From Cryptomeria japonica (taxonomy: Eukaryota > Streptophyta > Pinopsida > Cupressales > Cupressaceae): 64,000 nucleotides of DNA. How positions within the stretch are numbered: the stretch's first letter is position 1; each line of letters begins with the position of its first letter. This document shows, piece after piece, positions 33,815 through 45,480 of this stretch. A program made the translations under genes and the position numbers. The stretch is from positions 877,495,594-877,559,593 of the forward strand of contig NC_081409.1 in NCBI RefSeq assembly GCF_030272615.1, written 5' to 3'. The notes beneath the pieces are model-generated. The model searched no databases. It saw nothing but the letters and a program-made list of their open reading frames with translations, and was not told the DNA's origin.

Positions 33815-36625
33815 TCAGTCTGAGGCTTCTATATCCCAAATGGACTCAAGATTCGGAAACCGACTAGTACTAACAGGTTCATCTTCATTCTGAGTCAGGT
33901 ATTCAAAAATTTCTTCGTCTTCATGCTGACTCTGAGTCTGCGATCCATCATTTGTCTCAACACTAGCACTAGCAGTAGCACCACCAACTTTTAAAGTGTT
34001 GCACAATCCTCATCTTTCATGCATGGATTTCCAGATTTCTAGTGCCCTATCATATGGAAAATCTCTAACATTATACTGAGTTACAAACAACCTCAAGCAA
34101 GTTTCTAAATTTTTTTCTAATTTGTTTCTGATCTTTGATTTCAAAAGCCCTAATGCACTTAAAACTCTCTCATCTTCCACCAACCCCAATATCATTGTTT
34201 GACATAAATCAACAAGTTTCAAATATTCTGGTATTGCAGTATGCAATGCTTCACTTTGATCTATCCTTTTCCAAAGCCTTGTGATTGATCTAGGTTCAAA
34301 TGGATTCTCCAAGTCAACCAACTATTGTTTCATAAACAATGCAAAGTGTTTACATTGTTTTTTAAGATGATCTGAATTTAAAATTCCTTCTATTGGCTGT
34401 CCATTGCAATATGCATCTTTTGTAAATGTCAATATCAATTCCTCTAGTTTTTTATGAAACATCTTTGCGTCATTTGGATTATCTCCAATTGAATGCCAAA
34501 ATTGAGGATACACACAACCCATGGCTTCAAGTATTTCTTCTCAAGGGAATCTTTCATGAATCTCAGTTGAAAGTTCATATGCAATAAACTTCAAATTATC
34601 ACTAACAGATTTAACAATCCTGTCAAAATCTTCCTTTTTAACTAGTAGTGCTCTGCCTCACTTGCCCATCTTATATTGGTGCATTGGTATTTGAAATCCT
34701 TTTACAAAGACACATAACTCATTTTTTGTATTGAAATGTAAAATTTTTCAGCATGATTCAAATCTGTAATTATCTACCACCTAAAAAAATTAGGGCTTTT
34801 CCCTGTTAGATCTAAATATAGACCATCTAGGCTCAAGCATGTCATTTTACGTAGAGTGCTATACTCATTGATATACATAGTTCTATCTTGGGATTTCTTA
34901 ATAAGTTTGTTCATTGAATCTAGCATGGGGAGAAGACTAGCTAAAGTTAATAGAGTCTCTATATCACTTAACTTATGTAAGAGATCAGAAGCTTTGTCTA
35001 CTATGAGGCGTTGCTCATACATTAGTCCTATCAAGGATTGATATTCTATTAGAACTCATTCTGTTGGTCCATGGAAGGAGATCCATTTGGTCTCAACATC
35101 CCTTAGAAGCTTGTTTCTTGTTGTTACTCCCTTAGCAAAAATCTAAAATTATGCAAAACATTTAGGACTTCGGCAGAAGTATGAGTGGAGCTTGTGGACC
35201 AGATCTTCAACTTTTGACACTATAGGGAAATTACTTACAATTCTATATGCTAAATTCATTTGATGGGTCATGTAGTGAATGCCAACCATGTATGGTGCAA
35301 TACTAGTTTGTAATCTTGCACAAAGATCGGTCCTTTGACCTTGCATTACTGCAGCTCCATTAGCTCCAACACACACCAACTTCTTGGCAATTGTCAAGTC
35401 ATCCATACCAGAAATTTCATTCAAAGCTTTCTTAACTTCCAAATATAAATTTTCTGCTATTGAATTTCCCCTCATTTTACAAACACAGAGTAGATGAGCT
35501 CGGCAGATGTGTTCTTTTACGGTATACACATGCATACAAACCCAAGCAGTGTTATCTACCACAGTAACTTCATCTATGGATAAGGAAATGAAATTTGACT
35601 CTTTTACACTCTTATAAATTTTGCTTTTCCACCTCAGCAAGACGGTTTTCCATTTCCCATCCACCATTTATTGACCAATGTGACATAGGATAGTGAGGAA
35701 CATTCAAAAAAGATAATAAATTCCTAAATTCTGGGAAATCTTTCATAAGACACCCTGTCGACAGAATATGAACAATAACACTCATCTGAATAGTCTTTGT
35801 CAGGTTTGCATCTTTCGCTGCATGTTCAATCCCAACCTTGATTGTATTTCCAAATCCATTATTACCAATCAGTGTCATTTTGTGGTTATGCTCTTTATAT
35901 TTTGCGTTATACTTAACATGAAGACATTCTTCCTTTGATTTCCATCTTACTACTGGTGTTTCCTTTCTGTCTATGATCTGTTTTTCATAAACCTTACCAA
36001 TATGCTTTTCTATGGTGTCAAGCTTTAGCTACATCTTCTTCTCTCTTTTAGTTTTCCAGCTACAAATCTTACACTTGCATTCTATTGGTTGTTCATCATT
36101 GTTTGGGGCTGGTTCAATGAATGGGTACTTTTCTACCCAATCAATCTTAAAACTCCTTGTTATCTCCCAGTCTCACCCTAGTTTTCTTTCCTTTTTCTTT
36201 TCTTCCTACCAACATCATCTTCAGTACTAGCATTTGTATCCAAGTGAATTATCTCATTGTGTGTATCCCTTAGAACATCTTCTGCCATGTTGGTATTGTC
36301 ATCCTCATTTGATGCATTTAACTCAATGACAATCCCACCTTGTGGTGGTGGTGAGCTACTATGAATGGCTTCTACAACTGCAGAAGTTGATGGACCATAA
36401 ACTTTGCCAATTCCAAAGAAAGACTTTATGGTAGTATCTTTAAGTTTATGTTTTGTGCATTTTGATGGCCTCCCAATCCCTTCAATTTCACCATTCCGAG
36501 GAGTCTTACCCTTTTCTGACATCCCAATCCCTTCACCACCCTAAGGAGTCTCAGTCTCACCCTTGTCTGACATCTCAATCCCTTCACCACCCTGAGGAGT
36601 CTCACCCATGTCTAACTATGACATC
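33815..36625 (-). pseudogene. hAT-like transposase, decayed
   Basis: Minus strand, N to C. A repeated peptide of the type GGEGIGMSxKGxTP occurs at 36615-36470, then SKCTKHKLKDTTIKSFF. A Cys-rich segment ECKCKICSWKT (near 36080) could be a zinc finger. RNase H-like core: SLSIDEVTVVDNTAWVCMHVY (catalytic-type Asp, 35580), LVCVGANGAAVMQGQRTDLC (the family usually has GADGA, so Asp to Asn) and HYMTHQMNLAYRIVSNFP. Further segments continue to 34010, and a last acidic block ends at 33815. This resembles hAT-superfamily transposases of the type found in uncharacterised plant and animal zinc-finger proteins. It carries several stops and frameshifts. I did not find terminal inverted repeats or an 8-bp TSD. 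Confidence 0.7.
36470..36615. repeat. Short coding tandem repeat in the hAT-like ORF
   Basis: Three units of about 48-55 bp sharing CTGACATC(C/T)CAATCCCTTCACCACCC and AGGAGTCTCA. They encode the repeated peptide at the transposase N-terminus. Confidence 0.8.
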
Positions 36626-37269
36626 TTGAGTCCTGACCTCTCACTATGAATTAAAAGTTAAAACTAATACTATCAAGTATGAAGAAATGATTACTCACCT
36701 TTATGCCTTCTCAATTATCTAAATCAGGAATTAGAAATGCCTGGGCCTGTGTTGTAGGATTCTAACTCTGGCCCTCCGGCCTACAATGAACTTCGACATT
36801 CCAACTCAAATTGCGGAATGCGAATCAAGAGCTCCCAAATTTACTAATCAGACACAAACAAATTGTAAGAAAGAGTGTATTTATATCAATCCATGATTAC
36901 ATTTTTGGTGAATTGCATGGGTGTGCAATGAACATTTAATTTAAGTGGGGCAAAATGGGTCCTCAAATTATTATAATGTTTTAATTGATATTGACAAATT
37001 GGGCCGATGCGTGCAATGAACATGTAATTTAGCGTTGGCGAATTAGGTCCTGGTTACGTGGTCATTTTACTATTGTTGGCGAATAATGAAGGTGATCTAA
37101 TACCCACGTCCGAGTGATTCTAGGTGAATATTACGGGCATGCATGTCAAACGGTGTGTGGTCAATGGCGAAGCCAGAATACAGTGTACTGTTAACCCCAA
37201 AATTTCAGGTGATTTGATCACGATGTTTTCAACTTGAATAAGTAAAACTGCAACTTGAATAAGTAGAGA
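36626..37269. other. No gene recognised
   Basis: It probably contains the 5' flank of the hAT-like element. Nothing else is seen. Confidence 0.5.
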
Positions 37270-37485
37270 ATTTAACTATTTTCTTATACTTATTTCTAAA
37301 GTATTGCGTGTTTAGGCAATATTGATATCACATGCTTAGGTGATATCTTATCATCACAAGTTGATGTGATAAACGTTTATATCACATGTTTAGGTGATAC
37401 TTCATGTCATGTGCTTAGGCAATGTGATTTCCTATATTAGATGATTTATGATACTTCATGTCACATGTTTAGGTGATATGATCTT
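37270..37485. repeat. Array of imperfect palindromes TATCACATGYTTAGGTGATA
   Basis: Five or so copies between 37305 and 37480, whole or partial. TATCAC and GTGATA form the arms, with TTAGG in the loop. Each can fold as a 6-bp hairpin. Confidence 0.82.
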
Positions 37486-37580
37486 CTAGAGAGTCAAATT
37501 ACATAAGGAATACTGACCATCACTAGAAATGTGATATTAGATATGTTGTCTTCCATTTATTTTCCCTAGCTAAGAGGGAG

Positions 37581-38311
37581 TGTTAATACATGATAGCCTC
37601 AGTAAGATAAATGATTGAATGAGAGATAAATGAAGTCTCTCATTCAATCATCTATCTCATCGATAGACTATGATAAGACTCCAGTTATCTTATATATACA
37701 CATTAGATTATGATCATGATTCAACTATTATATATTATGAACATGATACATGATCTAACTATAATCGTATCCTTCGATTCATAAATATAATCTTACATTA
37801 ACAATCAGGTTCTTAACTAACACTGATTAACATCAGTTACTAAACATAGTGCACAGGACATTGATTAGTATCGGGTATAACACACCGATTGGTATCGTAC
37901 GTATTGTTAATGCTAAACACACCGATTGGTATCAGTCTTAATGTCAAATTCTCACACACCGATTGGTATCGGGTTTGACGGTAAATACTTACCCACTGAT
38001 TAAGTATCAGATTCAATGATTAATTGAATACACATCGATTATCAGTTTGAAAAGGCACAATCAAGTAATATCTTGATTGGTCATGTCACTGGTCAAGGTA
38101 TTGCTTGATCACCTATGTTTGTATATATATCAATCGGTGAAATGAAGGAAGATCATCGAAATTGATAAATGTTCTTTCTCCATCTGCAACATACCAGACA
38201 ATAATCAGATTCATTGTATTAAGAAATAATACATATTTGAAAGAAAAGATAACCTTGAATATAACTTGCATCTTAAATTGAAAATTGAATATCATTTACA
38301 ATATGTATTCA
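37581..38311 (+). repeat. 3' LTR of a truncated copia-like element (731 bp)
   Basis: Starts TGTTAATACATGATAGCC right after the purine tract TAAGAGGGAG and ends GTATTCA. The purine tract implies a 3' LTR rather than a solo LTR. The right flank runs straight into the broken 5' LTR of element D. No coding interior is recognisable to the left. Confidence 0.65.
37855..38055. repeat. Tandem words CACACCGATTGGTATCGG within the LTR
   Basis: Three clear copies (near 37880, 37918 and 37960) and three decayed ones. ACCGAT and ATCGGT form palindromic arms around TGGT. Spacing is about 40-55 bp. Confidence 0.85.
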
Positions 38312-38661
38312 TTGAGGCTCCTTATGTGATGAGCAGTGCGCTCTAGGCTATTGGCCTTCCTGCAAGTGCAGGCCCCTTAATTGTAATTCACATACTTACT
38401 ACAGAAGTATTATTAGACTATGGGTAGGCTTCCCACCATGGTGTTTCCCTTTACCAGGTTTTCCACGTACAAATCTTGGTGTATGTAGATGGCTTTTACT
38501 CTGTGATTATTGTTTATGCTTAATTGGTTTATCTGCTATTCCGGTATTAATGTTTTGGGTTATGGTATTAAAGTTTAAATTGCTCATGGTTCTTGTAATC
38601 CGCAATAACTGATTCACACCCCCCCTCTCAGTTGTCTTCTGATTATTTGAACTGTCTAACA
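38312..38661 (+). repeat. 5' LTR of element D, 3' end only
   Basis: Homologous to about 44142-44491 and ends CTAACA. The first 870 bp or so of the LTR is missing, replaced by the LTR at 37581-38311. Confidence 0.9.
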
Positions 38662-38662
38662 A

Positions 38663-38680
38663 TTGGTGTTAGAGCTTTGG
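38663..38680 (+). other. PBS of element D (initiator tRNA-Met type)
   Basis: TTGGTGTTAGAGCTTTGG, one base after the LTR end. It is a variant of the common copia PBS TGGTATCAGAGC. Confidence 0.85.
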
Positions 38681-38699
38681 TCCTCTCTGCAGAAAGCTT

Positions 38700-41600
38700 A
38701 AACGCTTGAGGAAGATCCTATCGAGATTAACAGTTCAAGTTCATCCAATTCTTCTAGAGCTATCTTTCAAAGGGATATTCCAAGGCTTGATGGCACAAAT
38801 TACACAATATGGAAGATTTAGATGGAGACTCATATGAGATGTCTTGACAAGGAGATTTGGGAGATCACATAGAATGGTGTCACACTCTATAATCCGGGAT
38901 CTGGAAATCCTCCTCAGGCAAACCTAGATAAGGAATTTGAGAATGATTGTAGAGTAAGAGAAACCCTCTTATGTGGACTTTCTGATCAACAAATAATGAG
39001 ATTAATCGACAAATCATCTGGAAATGCTGTATGGGATATGTTGGAGACTCTTAATGAAGGTGAACCTATAGTGAAGATTGCTAAACTTGATGGTTACCAA
39101 GTGAGATATGGAAACCTGAAGATGGAAGAAGATGAAAGGATTACTGCATTCATGGAAAGGGTAAATGAGATTGTTATGGGAATTCAATGTTGTGGTGGAA
39201 CTCTGAGCGAAGATGAAATTATTTCTAAAGTCGCGAGATCCCTACAACCAGCTTACAAAATGAAGGCTACTACTATTTTTTAGTTGAGAATAATGGCTAA
39301 TACATCTGTCAATAGAGATACTTTGGCTGGCAAACTATCTACTTTTGAGCTTGAGGAATTTGGACCTTCTAGAGCTGTGAAGACTGAACCTGCTTTTCAT
39401 GCATCTACATCTACAACTGGTAAGCAATACTGGAAAACTTTATATGCAAAAGAGTTGAAAGATATGCAGAGAGAGGATGATGAGTTTGAGCAACTTAAAG
39501 CACAATTTGCTAGAAAAGTACCTAAAGGACCGATAGGAAGTAAGTATGAAGGAAAAACACCTTTTAAATGTTTTGCATGTAATAAGATTGGTAATTTTGC
39601 ATCTAGATGTCCTGAAAGGAATTCAAGATTTGAAGAAAGAGTTAGAAGATCATTTAAGCCTAACCCTGGATATCAAAATAAGTATAACTACAAGAAAAAA
39701 AGAGACAAATCATGCTACATAGTGGATGAGGAAGGAATTACTGATTCAGATGATGAACCGATAGAAGACTCTGTTAGTGGACCCAACAATGGGAAGGAAT
39801 GGGTATTCCTGGCTATCAAGGAAGATGATCCAACATTGGAAGAGAATGTACTTGAAGAGAAGGTACTTGCTGCTAAAATTGAAGACAAGGATGAATGGGT
39901 AATTGAAAATGGTTTTTTACATCATATGATTGGAGATAAAGGGAAGTTTCTATCGTTGCAAGAATTTGATGGTGGTCTAGTTAGATTTGGAGATGACAAG
40001 GCATGCATCATCAAAGGAAAATGAACTATATCATTGGATGGTAAGAACAATACTGACAATGTTTATTATGTTGAAGGTTTGAAGCATAATATTTTGAGTG
40101 TAGGACAACTGGTAGACAAGGGATTTCAATTATAGTTCAAGGATGGAAAATACAAAATCATTAACATATCTAGCTTGGAGATTGCAAACGGTACACAGAA
40201 AAAGGTAATATATTTCACTTAAACTCTGATGAAAAGATATGTTTGATTACACAGATTGATGAGAGTTGGCTATGGCATAAAAGACCGTGTCATGTGAATT
40301 TTGATTGCATTGTGAAGATTAGTTCAACTAAGACAGTTAGGGATATACCTAAGATTATGAAGCCCTATTATCGGGTATGTAAAGAATGTCAAATGGGTAA
40401 AAAGGTCAGAACCTCTTTTAGGAGTATACAAGATAAGTCAAATGATGCTGTTGATCTTATTCATACTGATTTGTGTGGCCCTGCTAGAGTTAAAAGTTTT
40501 CATGGTGACATATATTTCATGCTAATCATTGATGATTATTCTAGAATGACGTGGGTTACTTTTTTGAGAGAAAAATATGAAGCATTTGAAAAGTTTAAAA
40601 TCTTTAAGGCTAAAGTGGAAACTAAGATAGGATTGAAGATTAAATGTTTGAGATTAGATCATGGTGGAGAATTCACTTCCGTTGAGTTTAATAACTTTTG
40701 TGACAAGCATGGTATAAGAAGACAACTTTCTGCTCCCTGGACACCTCAACAAAATGGAGTTGTGGGAAGGAAGAACAAAAATATCTTGGATGCTTCTAGA
40801 ACAATGATGATGGAAGCTAGTCTACCTCATATTTACCAGAGATAAGCAGTGAGTACAATGGTTTATACTTTCAACAGAGTACATATCAAAGGGGAAACCG
40901 GTAAGACACCTTATGAATTATGGTTTGGCAATACACCTACAGTTAAGTATTTCAGAATTTTTGATAGTAAATGTCATATCAGGAGAGATGATATCATTGG
41001 CAAATTTGATCCTAGATGTGATGAAGGCATATTTCCTGGTTATTCTAATGAAAGCAAAGCATATAGATGTTATAACAAGAGATTGCAGAGAATTGTGGAG
41101 AGTGCTAATGTCAAAGTAGTTGAGATGAACAGAAGTCAAATCAGAGTTTATGAGAAGGAACCGATAGTGGAAATGATTATATCTGAACTGGTAACACCTT
41201 TACTGGAATAGAGAGTTGAGCTAGTTACTCCAAAAATAGAGAATTCTATAGTAATTGAAGAACATGGAAGAGGAACAAAAAGTCAGAAGACCCCTAGGTA
41301 TGTGAGATTGAATCATTCAGAAGATTAAATCATTGGGGATAAGAGCAATGGAGTGATGACAAGAAGAAGACTGGAAACTAATGAGGTATGTTTAATTTCA
41401 CTAATTGAACCGACATTAGTAGTTGAAGCATGTAAAAATGAATATTGGCTGAAAGCTATGGAAGAAGAATTAGATCAAATTGAGAAAAATAACACATGGA
41501 CCTTGGTTCCCCAGCCCAAGAATAAGAATGTTATTGGAACTAAATGGTTTTTTAGGAATAAATTGAATGAGGATGGTCAAGTTATAAAGAATAAGGCTAG

Positions 41601-42928
41601 ATTGGTTTGTAAAGGATATTCTCAGAAGGAAGGAATTGATTATGGAGAGACTTGTGCACCTATAGCTAGGATTGAAGCTGTAAGATTATTTCTTGCCTAT
41701 GCTGCTTATAAAAACTACAAGGTTTATCATATGGATGTTAAATGTGCATTTTTGAATGGGGATCTTGATGAGGAAGTTTATATTGAGCAACCTGATGGTT
41801 TTTCACTATCAGATGATACATATATGGTTTGCAGGTTAAGAAAAGCTTTATATGGATTGAAACAAGCACCTAGAGTTTGATATGCGAGGTTGAATAAATA
41901 TCTTTTGAAGATTGGTTTTACTAAGGGTAGTGCTGACAGTAATTTATATTATAAGATCACTAATGATGATATACTGATTATTGAAGTATTTGTTGATAAC
42001 ATTATTTTTGGAGGTGAAGATAAGTTATGCATAGAATTTTCTAAGAATATGGAGAAAGAATTTGAGATGTCTATGATTGGTGAGATGAAATTTATCTTAG
42101 GTTTGCAGATTACTCAGGCTGATGAAGATATTTTTATCTCTCAAACTAAATATGCTAAGGAATTATTGAATAAATTTGGTATGGGAGATTCTAAACCGGT
42201 AAGTACTCCTATGGTTACAAGTGAGAAAATGACATTTTTTTGCACTGGTAAATCCTGCAAGATACAAATCTATGATTGGAGGTCTGCTTTATTTGACTCA
42301 AACTAGGCTTGACATTATGAATGTTGTTTGTATTGTTTCAATATTTCAGAGTGATCCTATAGAAAATCATGAGATGGTGGTGAAAAGGATTTTTAGATAC
42401 TTGCAAGGTACATCAGAATATGACTTGTGGTACCCTAAGGATGATAACTTTACTTTATGTTCATATACAGATGCTGATTGGGCTAGAGATGTTGATGATC
42501 GGAAAAGTACTTCCGGTCTTGGAAAGAAGTTGGTTTCATGGATCAACAAGAAACAATTATGTACTTCTTTATCTACTGTCGAAGCTGAGTATGTTGTTGT
42601 TGCTACTGCTACTAATTGTACGAAAGTTTTATGGATGAAGCAAATGTTGAAGGATATAAAGGTGGATTGTGATGCATCGATAGTTATTCACTGTGATAAC
42701 TCTACTGCTATTGATATATCAAAGAATCCAGTATTTCATTCTAAAACAAAACACATATCTATCAAGTATAACTTTTTGAAGGAGAAAGTGGAAGCAAATG
42801 AATTTAGACTGGTTTATGTGAACACTAAAGAGCAAATTGCAGATATTTTCACTAAACCTTTATCAAAGGAATCATTTGAGTTCTTGAGAGACATATTGGG
42901 AGTTTCTGCCCCTCCGGTAGAGACTTGA
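38700..42928 (+). pseudogene. Copia gag-pol of element D, multiple catalytic residues lost
   Basis: Gag (DIPRLDGTNYTIWK, then the ORFs at 38996-39283 and 39284-40024) has a zinc knuckle in which CX2CX4HX4C has Asn for His (CFACNKIGNFASRC). Protease: IENGFLHHM stands where the family has DSG. Integrase (40243-41211) keeps HTDLCGP and LRLDHGGEF, but the catalytic Glu of NGVVERKN is Gly. Reverse transcriptase (41353-42306): [19 protein letters not shown] is intact, and the YVDD box is FVDN. RNase H (42272-42928) shows DADWARDVDDRKSTSG, EAEY and HCDNSTAI. Stops occur at gag, 39282, 40024, 40843, 41211, 41330 and 41880, plus one frameshift near 42270. It was a full-length element once and cannot move by itself now. 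Confidence 0.92.
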
Positions 42929-43085
42929 TTGATGCGGTTTCACATTACTCTAACATGCATTATCGAATATACTATTCATTCCAGCACTGATGTGGGATGC
43001 TACTACTCAAGGGGAGTAGTTAGCTTTGTGATTTAGAGGCTTATGTTTTTGCTTTGATATTTCTGTCAGATTTCTGATATTGATG

Positions 43086-43275
43086 TCAAAGGGGGAGTGA
43101 TATTGACGTGAAAAATAAAAAAGGAAAGGGGGAGAAATATTGATAAGGAAAAAAAATTTAGAGCTATATGTGGGAGTTTCTTGGTTGCCTTCCATAGGGG
43201 GAAACTTGTTTGGTATTTCTTGGTACTTAGATGTTTTTCACATCTAGTGTTTCCATCAATGCCAAAGGGGGAGAT
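43086..43275 (+). other. Three purine tracts before the 3' LTR of element D
   Basis: CAAAGGGGGAGTGA (43087), GGAAAGGGGGAGAAA (43122) and CAAAGGGGGAGAT (43263-43275). The last abuts the LTR and is the expected PPT. Confidence 0.8.
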
Positions 43276-44491
43276 TGATGGTCATTTGGTGGAATTGATT
43301 ATGTGTTGCATTGATGTTTTGTCATTAATGTCAACACTAGCTATTTGGATGCTTTGCCAACACCCTTCTGGTCCCAGTATGTTAAGTGGTTTCTGGTTAA
43401 CTTGGATCCGACATGATTCGGTAGGCTCCGGTATAGTCTAATGATGGAATTGGCTTGTTAATGATGCTTATGCTCATATTTGGTCAGTTGGTTTTGGTCT
43501 GGTGATTGGATGATATCCTGCTCGCTTAGAAGATTGATTTCTGGTTTTGGCGAGGGTTTCACGGGCAAAGATTTTGATGGAGATATTTGATGAATTGCTT
43601 AAGTGGTGTTGGTACAACTTCTGATGGAGTTTCAGAATGTTGTTGGTGATCATGTTTGAGACTTGGAGAATGGAGATCATTGCTGAAGCATATGGACTTA
43701 TACTGGGTCATGGTTGGTCTAGGTTATGGACCGACTTTAATGTAATGTATGGATAGGACCTATTGATGTATTTCCCGGATGTCTTATGTGTTAATATTAT
43801 TTTTTTGGTCTAACGCTGACATGGTTTGTAATTAAATAATTAGTTTATTGTCTGGTGGTCGACCTGATTGTTTATGGTCGAGGGTTTTTATAAATAGATG
43901 TAAGATCTTATTGTAGATTATCATGGTTAATGCAAGAGGTCATGGTCAAGGAATGTAGTGTATGAATAATGTAATATCATTCAAGTAGAGGAGTTGGTTG
44001 ATCATTGGAGATCAAATTGGGTTTATGTAAGAGGATTTAGTCTCAGTATTGAGCTTAATTGGAATTGTACTCAAGCATAGGAGATGCTATCTTTTGTAGT
44101 TCAACACTTCTCCAGATTATAGTATGGATTTATATGTAGTTAGTGTTGCTCCTTTTGTGATGAGCAGTGCGCTCTAGGCTGTTGGCCTTCTTGTAGGTGT
44201 AGGCCCCTCAATTGTAATTTACATACTTATTGCAGAAGTATTATCTGACTGTGGGTAGGCTTCCCACTGTGGTTTTTCCCTTTACCAGGTTTTCCACATA
44301 CAAATCTTGGTGTTATGTGGATGCCTTTTAATCTATGATTATTGTTTATGCTTAATTGGTTTATCTGCTATTCCAGTATTATTGTTTTGGGTTTTGGTAT
44401 TAAAGTTTAAATTGCTAATGGTTTCTGTAATCTGCGACAACTGATTCACCCCCCCTCTCAGTTGTCTTCCAGTTATTTGAACTATCTAACA
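43276..44491 (+). repeat. 3' LTR of element D (1216 bp)
   Basis: Starts TGATGGTCATTTGG and ends CTATCTAACA. The last 350 bp match the 5' LTR remnant. It carries GATTCACCCCCCCTCTCA at 44443-44460. Confidence 0.9.
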
Positions 44492-44969
44492 CTTCGTACT
44501 TCAATTGTTCTCTAGATAGGGCTCTTTTTACACATGCTCTTGCACCATCATGCTCTCCCTTACCATGTCCTACCTCAGTGAAATTCCAAAAATGTTTTAC
44601 ACTGCTTCTCATATGCATCATTGTCAACCAATAAAACATCCTTGCTTTCTTGAATTGTGCAGTGCAATTATCTGACCATATGATGTGTCGGTTGTATTGT
44701 ATGTTTCTTTCCTTTAAATTATCATAGAAAAGTTTAAAGTGTCCTTGTACAAACTCTGACAAATGAGTATGATCGTCACTTATGTATAAGTGATACTCTC
44801 TTATCACCTTTCTATCCTCCTCTGTGCTATCATTTGCATGCATGAATGTTATGTGTACAAAAATAGAAACTTGTGTAGAATGATAATACATAGATTGCAC
44901 TTTATTTTGAAGTTGTAGTGTATAATTTTTAGCAAAATCAATGGCTTCTCTTGCATTGCCAGGAAAGAG

Positions 44970-45295
44970 TGGTTTTGTAGCAGAATTTATGATATTTTTG
45001 GGTGTAATTACTAATCATAAATATTCTTTGACCTTTTAGATCATTATTACTGTAATAGCGATAGTTGGAATGATATTAACTCCCATTTATTTTTTATCTA
45101 TGTTACGTCGAATGTTCTATGGATATAAGGTTTTGAATGTCCCAAATCCTTATTTTAAGGATTCAGGACCACACGAACTTTTTATTTTGATCTGTCTCTT
45201 TCTACCAATCATAGGTATTGGTCTTTACCCCGATCTAGTTCTATTTTTATATAATGCTAAGATAGAAGCTATTTTCTCTCAATCTTTCTATTAAG
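44970..45295 (+). pseudogene. ndhD: Plastid ndhD 3' fragment
   Basis: The translation [17 protein letters not shown], then after one [26 protein letters not shown]-type sequence and the ending [27 protein letters not shown] up to the stop at 45295, matches the C-terminal 105 or so residues of the plastid NAD(P)H dehydrogenase subunit NdhD (chain 4), a membrane subunit with proton-channel helices. Hydrophobic helices are evident. The stop within LTF-stop-IIIT and the lack of the first three quarters of the gene mark it as a nuclear relic. Its presence implies a donor plastome that still had ndhD. Confidence 0.88.
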
Positions 45296-45480
45296 AAATA
45301 ATCATTTTTTAATTTCTCTCTAGTTCGAGTTATTTCAAGTAGTTTTTATTCCCTTTGAAATAACTTGGACAAACTCCCTATTGATTCAATAACATAGAAT
45401 CACTGCTGATTATTCTAAATCAATCAATATCAATATATAAATTATTTATATATTATTTATAGATATATATAAACCTATAT
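44970..45480 (+). mobile_element. Nuclear insertion of plastid DNA (NUPT)
   Basis: About 510 bp containing the 3' end of ndhD and AT-rich sequence like plastid intergenic DNA. It interrupts the transposase frame between LCKDMFSLGT and LFPGNARE. Edges are approximate. Confidence 0.82.

Larger units (their letters stand above)
38312..44491 (+). mobile_element. Ty1/copia element D
   Basis: Truncated 5' LTR, PBS, gag-pol remnant in the order PR-IN-RT-RH (the copia order), triple purine tract and complete 3' LTR. It ends inside the transposase pseudogene on the right. Confidence 0.93.

Noticed and set aside
44970-45295. Functional ndhD or a complex-I gene
   Set aside because: Only the last quarter of the gene, with an internal stop, embedded in a nuclear transposase pseudogene.
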